Positions 1 to 12,485 of a stretch of 64,000 nt of DNA are shown here, one piece after another; position 1 is the stretch's first letter, and each line of letters begins with the position of its first letter. The stretch spans positions 1,194,313 through 1,258,312 of the forward strand of contig NW_006768782.1 of NCBI RefSeq assembly GCF_000204055.1, read 5' to 3'. The notes beneath the pieces were generated by a model. That model saw only the letters and a list, made by a program, of their open reading frames with translations, searched no databases and had not been told where the DNA came from. Made by a program: the position numbers and the translations under genes. This stretch comes from Melampsora larici-populina 98AG31 (taxonomy: Eukaryota > Basidiomycota > Pucciniomycetes > Pucciniales > Melampsoraceae).

Positions 1-362
1 TGGCATGTTGAGTGGTCACATAGTTTTTTTTGATAATGTTTCGGCAACACATGCCACAATGAAAAATTTTTAAGTTTTGAAGTTAATCCAAAAGTTGAAC
101 TTGCAAAATATTATTGGAGTATATGGGCTTTAGATTTATCACAGTTTTCAGCCAGATCACCGGTGTGTATACCACTTATGGCGTGTTGAGTGGTCACATA
201 GTTTTTTTTGATAATGTTTCGGCAACACATGTCACAAATAAAACTTTTGCAGTTTTGCTTCAAACCCAAAAGTTGAAATTGAAAAATGTTTTGGGATATT
301 TTGGCCTTGATATTTACCCTACCACGTAGTCCGCACACCCTCACATGGACCACTTATGGGCT
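1..362. repeat. Degenerate 178-bp tandem repeat
   Basis: The block starting at base 1 (TGGCATGTTGAGTGGTCACA) recurs at 179 with few changes, and the following AT-rich part of each unit is also alignable. A shortened third start (ACCACTTATGGGC) is seen near 349, spaced like the one at 170. The first copy is cut by the window edge, so the array may extend outward. No coding potential is apparent. Confidence 0.7.
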
Positions 363-2260
363 TATTAGTGAAATTTCGGGCTGTTTTGGGGAAAATGCTC
401 TATAAGAAAAACTTTTTTGTTTGTTGAGATAAGCCAAAAAAAAAAAAGTACCTTTTTTGTTTTACTTAAACCTATGAAAAAAACCAAAAATCTCAACTTT
501 TTTTTTTTTTTGGTCACCTCACCCATATTTCCACTACATAATATCATACTGCAAGGATAACAACATTCATGGTCATTGATGCAAGCAAGTTCTTTGTTGG
601 TGATAATTATGAAGTCCCCATGGATTTCTTCTCTGAATATATTTCAATATTGCATCACTTCATTATTGAAATATTCACTGAGTTAAACCACTTTCTGTGG
701 TTCATAACTTTTTCAAAACTCCACATTATACCCCATATGATATCCCATATCACCTTCAAGAGCCTCTTATATGAGAAAAACCCCTTATCAAACTATGCAT
801 GAATTGACTTCCGGAACATCCTCTATTAATATATCCACAAGTTTGTAGGGTTTTGGCTGGGTGATACCACTTTTGAGTGATTTGTTGAGTGGTTTGTACC
901 ATTTCGAATTTGCACTTCTCAATTCATATGACCTTGAATATGCCAAAAACGACTGCAGGTAAACCCCCATGAAATTTATTTCTGAAGCATATTCATTATC
1001 ACCACAGTTAACTTTCGATCAATATTGACTAAGGTGTCTAGTTTTTATGGGATTTCTATGAGTAACAAACACACTGTGCCATGCGATGTCACCCTATTGT
1101 GTTTTTTGTAAAAAATAAAGATGTTTTTGACCTTTCTCAAAACCTGTGCAAACGAGAACTTTATTAGTGCTTTCTCCACCACCTACACCTATTAGAGAGA
1201 GTGATTTAGATGCAGAAGTCAAACATCTGATTTCTGTACCTTGTAAGGATTCAATTTTGGTAAGTCAAGGCCCGATTCACTTCATCATACCAGGCTTTGT
1301 ATGGATTTGATTGGTGCCTTGTTGTTTCAACCGATTTTTTTCTGATGTCTACATTCGGAATCAGCAAAGAGTGCTTTGGGATAATTAAACCCTTATTGGT
1401 GTCGGTTGTCCGATTGGCAGGTAAATGAGGAAACCACAACTGGGCCCTATAATTAAATGAAAAAGTCATTATCTCTGGTATATAAACCTCCAACTCGAGT
1501 CTCCCCTGTTCACCTCCAAGGCCTTTGCCTTTCAGGATTGTCCTCTCCATTGATTGCTTCGAACCTTGAGATCAGCTCGACGCATAACTCAGAAGCTAGA
1601 ATGGAGAGAAACAGCCTGAAAGGTGTTGGGCCTGACTTCATCTCAGTCTTTTTTTTATTTTCAATCTATCATCTCGCTTTCTCTAAAGAATCGGTTTAAT
1701 CTTTGACTTTTGATTTGATCATCTTGAAGTCTCCTTCAGCTCAATCTTAAGTCGTTCATCTTCAATCTATCATCCTGCTTTCTCTATCGATTCAATTTAA
1801 TTATTGGCTTTTGATTCAATCATCTTGAAGTCTTGAGTCAAGATCAAAAGTTATACATACGAGTCTGGTGATGGAAGCAAGGAGTCAAGATCGAGGTATG
1901 ATTGACATACTCTTTGGTTTGGTTACTTCAGCGTTAAATTTCACCTTGAATTTAACGCCGTTCTGAATTTGAAGTCGTTCCCCTTCCCTGAACTCTTGTA
2001 TTTTTTGCGGAAGTTGTTGAGAACACGAATGAATGAAATTTACTTTTCGATTATGAAGAAACTTGATTATCTAGATGTCTTACGTTAGGATTGAAAGTAA
2101 TATTGAATGAATCAAGCGGTTCTCTGGGGCCACAACAATATTGAGAGATCGAGACAACAATGAGCTAGGTTGAAGTCTTCAGCTAAGATGAGACCATCGA
2201 GATGGAACGTGTAAGGGATGATACATATATATTCCAGTGGAAAAGAAAAAAACCATTCAA
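363..2260. other. Intergenic, no gene recognised
   Basis: AT-rich DNA with homopurine and homopyrimidine tracts (A and T runs at 440-520). Short open frames lack codon bias, domains or plausible splice partners. Nothing here could be supported as a gene. Confidence 0.5.
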
Positions 2261-2287
2261 GTGGCAAGATAATTCACATCTTGCCAC
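2261..2287. other. Perfect hairpin (10-bp stem) downstream of the KDZ gene
   Basis: GTGGCAAGAT and ATCTTGCCAC flank a 7-nt loop, forming a perfect stem about 70 bp beyond the stop codon of the minus-strand KDZ transposase gene. It could be a remnant of an element terminus or a 3'-UTR structure. The role is inferred only from position. Confidence 0.4.
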
Positions 2288-2354
2288 ACTCTCAATTCGA
2301 TATCAAAGATCTCATTTAACTTTGCATTTATGAAAGAAACAATACAAGAACAAG

Positions 2355-5300
2355 CTAAATAAACAATGTTGTTGGGTCTACAGCACAGCTTATATCTACC
2401 AAATCGAGCTGATGTACAAGCCCAGAAATCCCATTATCATCCTCGCCATCAGAACTACTATCACTATCACTATCATCATCATAAATATTCACAGCAGACT
2501 GTTCGCCCGGCTCTTCCAGTTCCTGTATATCTTCCTGCATAGCATCCTCCATATTTTCCTGTTCAATCACATCGGCGCCGATTGGAAGATCTAAATCACC
2601 AGGTATCATAGACATCTTACCTTCTTCATGGAGTTTTGAGATGTGATCTAGTTGACTGTCCCAAGTTCTCTTGAGCTCTTCATCACCGGTTTGGCTTTGT
2701 GTTCGAGAAAAGACTTCGAGTAGCCCTTCGTGCCATAAGAGCTGAGTGTTTGTGATTTTAACAAACGCATTCTTGATGACAACGGCAGCTGCGCTTCGAC
2801 GAAACTGTGGTGGTAGATGTGAAAGAGTTTGGTGAGAAACAATAGGAAGTGCAAGGTCGGGTTCGTCAGACTGTAGAGCAAGGAGAGTGGTGAGGTTGCG
2901 ATGGTGGGTAGTTGTTGCCCAACGCATAGCTCGGCGAGCCTCCCAGCCGAGACGCCTGAGCTCTTCTTTTGCTCGATCAGCATACGCAATCTGTTGCATC
3001 CCTAGCCTTGTCTTTGGATCCACTGCCCAAGGTGCGTCAATTTTGGTGAAGAGTGAATCATTCCAGAAAGGGTGATCGGCTTTGATATGAAGTAATTCGG
3101 TGTATTCGATGTCTTCAGGGAGCTGACGATGTGGATATTCTGCGTGATATTCTGCCCGTCGAGTGCGATATGTGTCGACAATTTTCATAAGCTGGACTGT
3201 GTGCCTCCGAACCGCCAGGAGGAGGTTTGTCTGACCCTTATGACCTAGATTCAGAGCAAGGTAGTGAGCTTTGCATTTAAATTGGTATTGATTTCTTGAA
3301 TTTCTTGACTTACCTAGATTTGATGAATGTCCATCTGAGCGACTCTGTTGAAGTGGTCTCTTTTCTTCACATATGGCAATAAACCTCAGTCCAACTTCGT
3401 GTTTGCTGTACCAGAGCTTCAGGAATGCCTCCTCCTCGTCATCCACTGGAACATTTGCTGTGCCTACTCTTGCGACCTGCTTCTCGATTTTCTCTTGGAG
3501 CTCTGCTGTTGTTCGAAGACGGACAATAGACTGTTCGGCTGTGATTACGGGCAGCGACCTGTCCAAAACAATTTCTGTTAACATTGTCCTACGTAATATA
3601 TTCAACCACTTACCATGCAGTATCTAGCTCTTCTTTTAAGGATAGCAGTCGACCAAGCTCCAACTTCTGCCTCTGTAAGATTGCTTCTTTACTGGAATAT
3701 GCTTCTCGCTCCAAAGTCCATTGCCCACGAAAAAATTCGGCTGAATAGTTTTGGCCAGGTGCAGCTGGATTGGTCGTTCCATATAGGATAGTTAGTGCAG
3801 ATTGAGCTTCGCTCAAAACCTTCACTGCATTTTGGTATCGGTTTTGAAGCCACAGTCCTGTTAAATCAAGCGCAGATCATCAGTATACAATGAATAAACC
3901 AAGAATGAATAAAGCAAGAGGTACAACTTACCACATCCGTCATTAACCCTGGAAGCATAGAACACAGCACGCCAATGTATAGCAAGGAGGCGATGAAGGC
4001 GAGTAGATATGCGAAGAGGTGCTACTAGAGCAGATAGAAACGACCAGAGCCTCTCAAGGCCTTCGCCGTCTGAAAGTCCCCAGTATTTATTGAACCGAGG
4101 GTGGAACTTGATCTGGCAATCCCACTTATGCACGTATGCATGGAATACCGAGGTACCGAACATCATCTTGAGGTTGTCAGGGGGAAATAGCTCACGCTAT
4201 GATGGGAAATAGATTCCATGTTGATCAGATTGGGTTTGGGTGGAGTTGTGATAGTTCTTATTGACTTACTTTTGCGATATGCGCGCCTAAGTGGCAGCCA
4301 ATGTCATATAGTACACCTATAAACTTGTCAGGGTAGAGTTCTCGAAGCTGTTTGAGAATTGTCACAGGATAATGCAGTCTGTATTCAAAAGAAACGTGTC
4401 AGTTCTTGGTGCATTCTTCTCAATATCAATAATGCACTCACTTCTCGCCACTCTGGAATATATTCACAAAGTAAAGGGGTACATCATGGCGACAAGCTGC
4501 TGCGAAGAGACCTGTATCGTCACATCTGTCCCATGACATGCCACTGCGAACATCGTTGGCAGCAGTATGGGAATCCGAACACGAGCTCTGTAATCAGATA
4601 ACTGTCAGTATTGGGAATTGGCAGATCAAAAATTGAGATGATAAATCGAGAATACTTACCTTGATGTCCTTTGCTTGAGCATCGGTCTGTTGGCAGGCAG
4701 CAGCATGTGGTTCAAGCTTGCTAGGTCGAATGAAAAAGGTGGGGTATTGATCGTCTTGAGGGCAGTCCTTGCTAGCATGTGATTGGTGACGATGTTGGAA
4801 ATTTCCATCCATCGCAATCATGAAATCCGGTTCGTTTGGAGAGTCTTTCACTTCTCCTTCTGCTGGACCAAAGCACCGAGAGCACCGAGCGGCAGAGAGG
4901 TCGAGTGCAGTGAGCTGAAGGCCTTCTTCATATATTGTTTGTTGACCGATCAAAATTCGTCGATATATGTCGATTGCCTGGGTGAAAGGACGTCTTAAGC
5001 CTCGATTGACGTTCTTCTTGTAATTGCCCTTGATTTGTTGAGGTGTCAATCTAGATGGGCACTGTACATCGAGAAATGACATGAGTGCGTCGATAAATCC
5101 GGAAATTGATATTGAAGTGTGGTTCCAGAGGTGATGTTGAAACTGGAGAAGCCGGATAGAGAAGGCGGTGCGAGGGAAATGGGGAGATCCAGCGATATAA
5201 CCGAGATGAAGCAGACGGATAACGTCTGGTACACAGTCGCAAAATGTGACCCGACGTTTTCTGGCATGACCTAGAAAAAGGAAGGAAGTATTAGTTCCAA

Positions 5301-5843
5301 TTATGACTTACATAATAGAAAATGAATGAATCAATAAATAAACTTACTAAGAATGTCAACAAAGTCAACACAACGTCGTCGGAATTTTTCAGGTGGACAC
5401 TGGCATTTAATCTCATTGGTCAGATACGAGTTTTGCTTGGTCCAATTCTGCGTGAAGGACTGGAGGTGAAGATATGTGGCAGTAAGTTGAGCTTCAAGGG
5501 CCATCCACTTGCTTTGATTCCTAGCTCGGGCTTCAGCATGTCGAAGAGATCTCTGATGTTTTGCATATTGATCGCCTGGTGAGTCCGGCCTGATTTCTTC
5601 GTGGGTACAAGGTACTTCAGGTATGTCTTCCCACTCATTATTGTTGTCTGCATCGTCGTCTGTCTCAGAGAGGAGGGGGGCTGGAGGCTGTGAACGCTCG
5701 AGGAGACCAAGGCCTTGACTGATACGCAGAGCTTCATCGCGAGTCATAGGAGGTGGTGTGGGGCTTTTTCGTCGTTGACGGGTTTGTCGTTGGCCAAACA
5801 TATCTGATTCATATCCACCGAGGTTGAGATTGGGACGCCCCAT
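2355..5843 (-). CDS. KDZ (Kyakuja-Dileera-Zisupton) transposase with CxC1-type N-terminus
   Basis: Transposase gene read right to left from ATG at 5843. Exon 1 (5843-5348) and exon 2 (5270-4660) join in frame and carry the CxC1-like region (CDCVPDVIRLLHLGYIAGSP, then the cysteine pair CSRCFGP and DFMIAMDGNFQHRHQ). Later exons carry typical KDZ catalytic-core blocks: DDTGLFAAACRHDVPLYF, VLYDIGCHLGAHIAK, VFHAYVHKWDCQIKF and GLSDGEGLERLW, the last containing the predicted catalytic Glu. A long helical C-terminal part follows and ends in an acidic Ser/Asp tail. The exon boundary near 4377-4380 does not keep frame with the obvious GT/AG pair, so either a junction is misjudged or the copy has an indel there. 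Other junctions near 4213, 3850 and 3610 hold. In fungi this class lies in large gene-like elements; terminal inverted repeats were not found. Confidence 0.85.
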
Positions 5844-5922
5844 CGATGGTGATTTGTGGTGGTGAGTTGTTATCGAGTGGGTTAGGAGGGTACACCACCA
5901 GTGAAGTTGATGGAATGGTGCA

Positions 5923-5982
5923 GGTCCGGCAGCTACGAGTACGGTCCGGCAGCTACGGGTATGGTCCGACGGCTACAGGTGT
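5923..5982. repeat. 20-bp tandem repeat, three copies, upstream of the KDZ start
   Basis: GGTCCGGCAGCTACG-type units begin at 5923, 5943 and 5963. They lie 80-140 bp upstream of the transposase ATG on its promoter side. Regularly spaced GC-rich units in that place could be transposase-binding or promoter sites, but this is inference from position. Confidence 0.55.
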
Positions 5983-6088
5983 TATGATGTGTAATATGGT
6001 GTTAAGTGTGATACACGGCCATAGGCTTGTTAAGCCTTATTTGGCTAAGTTGTATGTATGAAATTTCAAAAAATTTCTTGGGGACTTG

Positions 6089-6112
6089 CCGATTTTGGGT
6101 TACCAAAATCGG
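6089..6112. other. Perfect 10-bp hairpin upstream of the KDZ gene
   Basis: CCGATTTTGG and CCAAAATCGG are separated by four bases. The hairpin lies about 250 bp upstream of the KDZ start. Together with the hairpin at 2261-2287 it brackets the transposase gene, but the two stems differ in sequence, so they are not terminal inverted repeats of one another. Confidence 0.4.
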
Positions 6113-6637
6113 GAGATGAATGAGATGAGTCGAGATAGGGCCCTCGACGATAGAAGCGGCTGTATGGTACATTCTATTCGACACTTCAAATGGTTGAATA
6201 GGGCACCCCGAGGTGACTTTTTCCTTTGGCAGTACTTATATTTGTCAGTGTGAACCCCGACGCCCTAAAACAAGATTCATGGCATTGTTAAATTCCTTCG
6301 ACATTATACAAGAAATGAATAATTCTGATGAACCTCCTCGAAATACGCAGTTAGAGTTTCTGACTCTTCAACCGGCCGGGCCTGGCCGGGCGCAACCTGG
6401 TTCATTCAAACCGATCGAGAGGAGACACTCTCAGGAGTAGCTTCGAGAGGTCGCCGATCTTCATGAGCATGTAAATCGACGGCCGCATGACAGGCATTTT
6501 AAAACAGTTGCCAGCAGTGGACGTGCATATACCCCAGCTCCTAAATGCTTTTCTAGAAGCATCGAATCAGGCCCCAAGTCTCTACATTTGATTTGTACCG
6601 ACTTTCTTTTTCTTAAATAAGAGTCACTGTCATTGCC
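6113..6637. other. Intergenic between the KDZ gene and the reductase gene
   Basis: A short open frame starting at 6279 would encode about 53 residues. It has no recognisable domain and is not supported as a gene. The last 150 bases are the likely promoter and leader of the reductase gene. Confidence 0.4.
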
Positions 6638-8046
6638 ATGAAGATTTTAATTACTGGTATAGTAAGTATACTCTTGAGCAAAATCGCATTATCGCATGGC
6701 TTACCCAAACTCCAAGAATTTCACGAATAACCTGCTGATGAGTGGTGTTAACGTGCAGAATGGATTTGTTGGATCGCACATAGCCAAGGGTTTCCTCGAC
6801 CTTCATCACGACGTTGTTGGAACAGTCCGTTCAGCCGATAAGGGGAATGCTCTGCTAGAGCAACCTGCTTTCCGTGACGCCGCCCAGGCCAAATCCTTAA
6901 GCTATATAGTTGTTGAAGATCTTCCCACCTACAACTTTTCTCCTGTGTTGCGCGATGTCGATGCAATTGCCCATACCGCTAGTCCATGTCACTACGAGGG
7001 GAAAAGCTTTGATGAATATTGTAAGGGATAAATTTTCGCTTCCTTTGCGCTGCAGAATGATCGAGACCCATGTGTATAGTCAATATGTCGAAGAAGTAAA
7101 TTGATGTAAATTATCGAATCCTTTTCTAATCAGTCATCACGGCATTCAAAGGCACAAGAAATTTACTTCTGGCGGCAAAAGAATCACCTCAAGTTGAAGC
7201 TGTTGCCTTTACTTCTTCAATTGGAGCTATCATGGATTCCCAGACACCTGCGCTTGAACAGAGTGGGAAAATTTACACCGAAGCTGACTGGTTTTCGGTT
7301 AGTCATGAAGAGGCAACGTCTGATACAAGAGAACTTTTTTGGTATTCTGCCTCAAAGTCTTTAGCCGAAGAAGAAGGTAAATTCTAATCATGTAGACGTT
7401 ATCCAAGTGGTAAAATGAGGTATTGAAGAAGCTATGACTTCACTGATGTTTATACTCTTCTAGCTTGGAAGATACAAAAACTCCGAGGGAAACAATGGAG
7501 TCTTGCCACTATATGTCCGCCGTCTATATACGGCCCAGTGGTAAGTGACGTTAATGTTGATATCTGATTTGGTGTTCTGATACGAGACCGCCTCATTGCT
7601 GAAACGATCAATAGATCCACACTTCAAACCCGAAAGACATGAACATGACTTCTCGCAGGCTGTATGAAATTTTTTCCGGTCAAACAGACGAAATAATGAA
7701 GACAAAATTTCCAGCTTTTGTGGATGTTCGAGATGTTGCAGAAGCACACATACAAGCTATTCTTCAAAAAGCTAACGACCGGTTCATAGTTTCTGCTGGA
7801 TTATATGATCATCAAATGGTTGCTGATTTCTTACATAAAGCATTTCATGAAGAGTCAAAGCCTGTCCCCAGAGGCCAACCTGGAATCCACGTACAATCCG
7901 ATCAGGTGTATTATCTTGACTCATCACATGTCAAGGCAACATTAGGTCTCTCTCTTCGATCTTTTGAAGAAACCTTTCGTGATACCTTCCTGAATTGCTT
8001 AGAAATTCATAAGCTTCAACCTCACGTGAATCCCGAGAAAGTTTGA
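6638..8046 (+). CDS. Extended short-chain dehydrogenase/reductase (aldehyde/ketone reductase, Gre2-like)
   Basis: Five exons join in one frame: 6638-6661, 6759-7020, 7134-7376, 7464-7540 and 7615-8046, giving 345 residues, a normal length for extended SDRs. The nucleotide-binding motif spans the first intron (ITGINGFVGSHIA, the TGxxGxxG fingerprint). The active-site Ser lies in FTSSIGAIM and the YxxxK pair in WYSASKSLAEE. CPPSIYGP and FVDVRDVAEAHIQA are typical of the dihydroflavonol reductase/aldehyde reductase branch. It is a soluble NADPH-dependent enzyme by family; the substrate cannot be read from sequence. The start was chosen because the 8-codon first exon supplies the TG of the glycine motif. 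Confidence 0.9.
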
Positions 8047-9053
8047 TAAGACACAGCTATATTAGTGTCTTGATCTTGTTTCCCTCTTGTGTATTTTGTT
8101 ATCGTGTTGTCGTCTTCCAAATGGTGTTTCATAGTCTCGATGTCTAACGACATCGATCGAGTCTCTCTCTCTCAAGTTTTGGGCAATAGGTTTTATGAGT
8201 CTTTTCTGAGCTGCTTGGGAATCAATGATGTTCTGAACCACAAGATATATTGTGAAATGCTCCTGGGGTGAATTTTGAATCAAATCTTGAGTTGGTTTCC
8301 CTTGTGTGAATTTTGAAGTTTTGTTTTAGTCCTGAATTGAGATGTGAATAGGTGGGCATTGTCTTTATCACTGATAAAGACAAAATGTGATCTTGATCAG
8401 ATAAGCTTGGAGGATGTGCGTGCTATGTATTCAGTCATCTTCCTATTCGCAACAATTCTTTCTATTCAAATATTTTTGGGGAATAAGTTCAAATTAAATC
8501 ATTTATCCTCTGATTACTTCGTCAAAAATCCTTGAGCTCTTGTTTGTTCACTGACCACGTTCAGCAAAGCCCTATAGAGAGCTGAGAACTATTTGGTGGA
8601 TTGGCTAATCTGGCAAAGCTGCCAAACCCCAAGTATAAGAATGATCTGAAGAGATAAATATCGTAAACAAATTGGTGACTTGATGAAGAGAAAAAACAGA
8701 AAATCCATAAAAGAAAGTCTTCTTTATAGTAAAGCAAGATATGACGCGTCGTCTATCGCCCAATGGACTCAACATCAGTAAAGGAGATGGTTTGATTATA
8801 TGATGTCATATCAATCAGATGATATCGACATATATGCAGCGGCCACCTTCGAGACTAGCCGGCCGGTTCGCGTCTTGACATGATCACTCAGAGCTTAACG
8901 CTTTAAGAATCAAAATACTTGGAAGCTCATCCGCTCATCGAGCACAGTAAGGTTAGGTCTCAGTGTGAAACAAGCCAAGTATCAAATTCATATATTTCGA
9001 TAATTTTGTTGGAAGAAAGAGACATTTTCAGAAATATACAATTTAGGCTGCGT
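8047..9053. other. Intergenic between convergent genes
   Basis: Space between the 3' ends of the reductase (+) and the acyltransferase (-). No domain-bearing reading frame, RNA gene or repeat was recognised. Confidence 0.5.
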
Positions 9054-10641
9054 TCAACGATGGCCAGAAACTAAACCTGCAATCGGACTAGGAAGTAGCC
9101 AATTTGACCAATTCCAATTCTCTAGAGGTGGTATGTTAGAAAACAAAGGATTACATGCCTCTCGATAAGGTCCCAGAGTAATGATCAAGAAAAATGAAGT
9201 CCAAAGTGGACCAGTGACAAATTGTCGAAATCGAGTTTGAGATATATACTTCTCTATACATATACCAATTGGTTGGAGAATAAAGAAAATCGCCGAGCCT
9301 GGATATGATTTGAATAAGATATACGGTTCGGGGTGAGGTGGTTGTCTGATGACCATCGTCACTGTTTGATAGGATTGGTTTTTGTTTAAGAAGGAAAGAA
9401 AGGCGTGTAAGTAAAAATTGACCATGTCGATCATGGCGTCTGAGAGAGATGATGTGATAGCTAGAGGATGACGTCACAGTATTCATGAAGTGCAGCACTC
9501 GCTGCGAAAGCTCCAAAGAGGCCAAAAGTCTTTATCGAATTCGGACCCAATCCTAACTGAGCAGCCAGCCAACGAGCGGGTTTACCACCACATACTAAAA
9601 AACATCGACGTAAATTTTGATGCCAAGCTTTTCCCCAGAAATGAGAAAGACTGGTAGATTGAAAAACTGGTCGATTGATTGGCGGGTATAGTTCAGGATT
9701 GAAGAACTCTCTAAAGGAATTTGGTAACCTCAAAGCTTGGCTGAGATTGTAAATGGCGTATGCAAAAAGTGTTATACATGATCCTGCTAGCTCGAGACAC
9801 CCGTATCCGAGTAACCCAAAGCTGAGGTTCAAGAGAGATGTAAGGATTAAACCTAGACCTGGGAAATCAGGTATGCCTGATGAAAGAACTGATGGTTTAA
9901 GACTTTGATCCTTAGAATCGCGTGCGAGGATTACCAAAGCTAAAGCTGGTCTCATGATGAAATGAAACTTTATGATTTTGACAAAAAGCTGGCTTGGTGA
10001 CAACTGGTTTGCTAATGCATCTGGTCCCCAGCTGAATTCATGCCCGCGCAATCTATACATGGCCCAAAAAAAGGTGTGACTGTCAATGATCCCCACAGGA
10101 CTTTCTTTGGGGACAGAAAACTTTGGTGATGCAAAATGACGAACGAAAGGAAATGAGAAATTGTCCAACTCATCAGCCCCTTTTCTTCAATATGAGCTTG
10201 ATTTTTTTGAGCGCCTTTTGAGTCAGCTTCGCTTGATGTCCATTGTTTGACCCCATTGATATTCTTCAGATCTCTTGAATGATAAGGACCAGATGTACAT
10301 CCCCATTCAATAGATTTCATAGAGAAATAAGCTGCTACAGCAGCCAAAGTCATATTAGCAGAACCTTTGGACGCTAAAGGAGCGTAGCAGTTTCGAAAAG
10401 GGAACCGAAGACTCCAATAGAGATTTGGAATCATAAGAGAAAATCTTGCCAAACGAGCTTCGGAGTTTGATTTGAAAGATGGATGAAGTAATGCAGATTG
10501 AAAAAGAAGAGATATGATAAATGCATATGAACTAAGTGTTGGTGGTACACATGATGGAGAGCTGGAATAAGGTGGTGCTAGTAATCCGACATAACGAAAT
10601 AAATCGGCCAAGAGACCTTCATGTGGTAGGTTGTCGATCAT
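9054..10641 (-). CDS. Wax-synthase-like membrane-bound O-acyltransferase
   Basis: Polytopic membrane protein read from ATG 10641. Exon 1 (10641-10145) joins exon 2 (starting 10052) through a 92-nt intron that restores the family motif SLRGHEFSWGP. Exon 2 carries HFWGKAWHQNLRR and, near its end, AALHEY with the presumed catalytic His. The last exon (about 9439-9054) carries IFFILQPIGICIE and further membrane segments. Members of this family transfer acyl groups to alcohols or sterol/glycolipid hydroxyls in ER-type membranes; the acceptor is unknown. The exon 2/3 junction is unclear: the only frame-consistent GT/AG pair gives a 38-nt intron (9440-9477), shorter than the others here, so an indel is an alternative. 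The predicted protein is about 470 residues. Confidence 0.8.
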
Positions 10642-12419
10642 TGTTGTTATTGGCAAGCATTAACCGACTTCTCGGATTGGGTTGAAAGGTTAACTTGTAT
10701 ACAAACAGCTCCTTGGGTGTATTGAAGTGGTTAAGATTGTAGATGGTTTGCAAACATAATAAAGAACAAAGCGAGTTGATCCCGTCTCTTTATAATTTAG
10801 GAAGGCGGAGATGAATAACCGTCGAATAAGTTGAACTTGGCTCTTCCAACGGCTTACCGTCAGGTGTATTGATGGCAATGGGGCAAGCACGAAGAGGATT
10901 TTGTAAAAAGTGCGTAGTTGCGGTGCATCTAACACTGTGTATCTAAACAAGTTGAAATTAAATTGTGGAGACCAGTTCGATCGAAGAGGTCGTACTCAGA
11001 GGATGCTGAGCGAGATTTCGAAACCTTCAACGGCTCCGAGATATCCTGCGGACCTTCAATCTGGCCCCGGCAGGCTCAATGCATCACAATGCAGTCAGGT
11101 GCTACTTATATTTTTGGCATCAGGGGTGCTCGACTCTTCTCATCTGCTTAACTTTCAGTGCGTTCTATCTTTGGGCAATGAACCAGAATCAACTTTCACC
11201 GCACAGCCTCACAGGACCGCACGCCCCCTTATGTATAGACCCATAAGCAAGACCACGTTGAAGATATGTGCTATGTATCAGCCCAAAAAGAAAGAGTTAT
11301 TCTGATTCCTCATAACTCTCCAGCGAAGGTACACAAGAAATGGGAAATAGACTTGAGGAACTGTCAACCGCGCATGCCCACCAGACCAAGATCTTATAAA
11401 CTGCAGGTATTTCCAGCATTCCCCCTGTGCGTTCTTGTATCATGCATTATGCCGAGAGCGGATGTGGAACATTAGTCCAGCGGTAACTTTTACATTTTAT
11501 GACGTCATCAAGTATGCTTTGCTATGGACTGTGGCAATTTCCAATGGGATTGGTTGATTGATCTAGGAGAAAGAAGAGAATAGCATGATGTCTCCCAGTA
11601 ATGTTAGTTCCAGAACCTCCTTTGAGAATCATGATCAAGTGGTCGAAGCTGACATCGGCACTTGGAAACTTCCTTACGACTATGCAAAGTGAATGCGGCA
11701 AGGAAATATACCCCTTTTCCTTTTCATACCTTCCTTTTTGATATTCACGGCCATATTATGTATCTGAAAGACTCAACTTTATTCGGTCAAGAACATTGTA
11801 TTTTTCTGTCTTTTCGAGAGGCTGCACGTGGTAATGTATGTGATATCTTTTGATCACGCTGCTTTTAAAATGAAAGATTGACCTTGAGAGAAACCCAGAT
11901 GGTTTGATGGACAATAACAAACCCTTTACCCAAGACGAACCATCAACCTTGACTGTGAAAGAACAATACCAAGCTCAAGATACTCAAGATCCTTATTGTT
12001 GTTGGTTAGATCACCATGGCTTTGTCTTCTTTAGTTCTGTGGCTTCTGTACTTTCCCAACTTTCTCAAAGGAGGTGAATTCCTAATTCAGAATCAGGCCA
12101 CGTTTCGATCGTCATACCGTCACACTAGACAGCTTCGGGATCTTGAAACCCGGCTTTCCGACTTCGTCAAAAAGTGACAAGTCTATCCTCCTCGCCTTGA
12201 CACACACACGGAGTGTTCATCTTGGAAGCTCTGAAGCTGATCACGTAATTTTAGAAGGCCCTATCCAAGTTCCTCATCCCTTGCTTTGGGTCTCGATACG
12301 CCGGAGCTCAGAGCATCCATCGTAAGTTCTTTTTTTCTCACATATGATTTTATTAATCATTTTTTACTTACCCACTCGATTTATCAGCAAAAGGAGGTTT
12401 TCGTTACGCGCTCACTATT
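10642..12419. other. Intergenic, no supported gene
   Basis: Open frames here, including an 86-codon minus-strand one at 10690-10950 and a 56-codon plus-strand one at 11907-12077, lack domains. The latter ends next to possible splice sites and could be a 5' exon of the following gene, but nothing confirms it. Confidence 0.4.
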
Positions 12420-12485
12420 TTACAATCACAAGATCTGTCCATTTCACATAACCTTCTCTCGACATGGATTGTTCTAGTCCCGATA

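Noticed and set aside
2261..6112. The two hairpins around the KDZ gene as terminal inverted repeats
   Set aside because: Their stems are unrelated in sequence and no target duplication borders them.
10690..10950. 86-codon minus-strand frame upstream of the acyltransferase gene
   Set aside because: No signal peptide, domain or splice partner; composition looks random.
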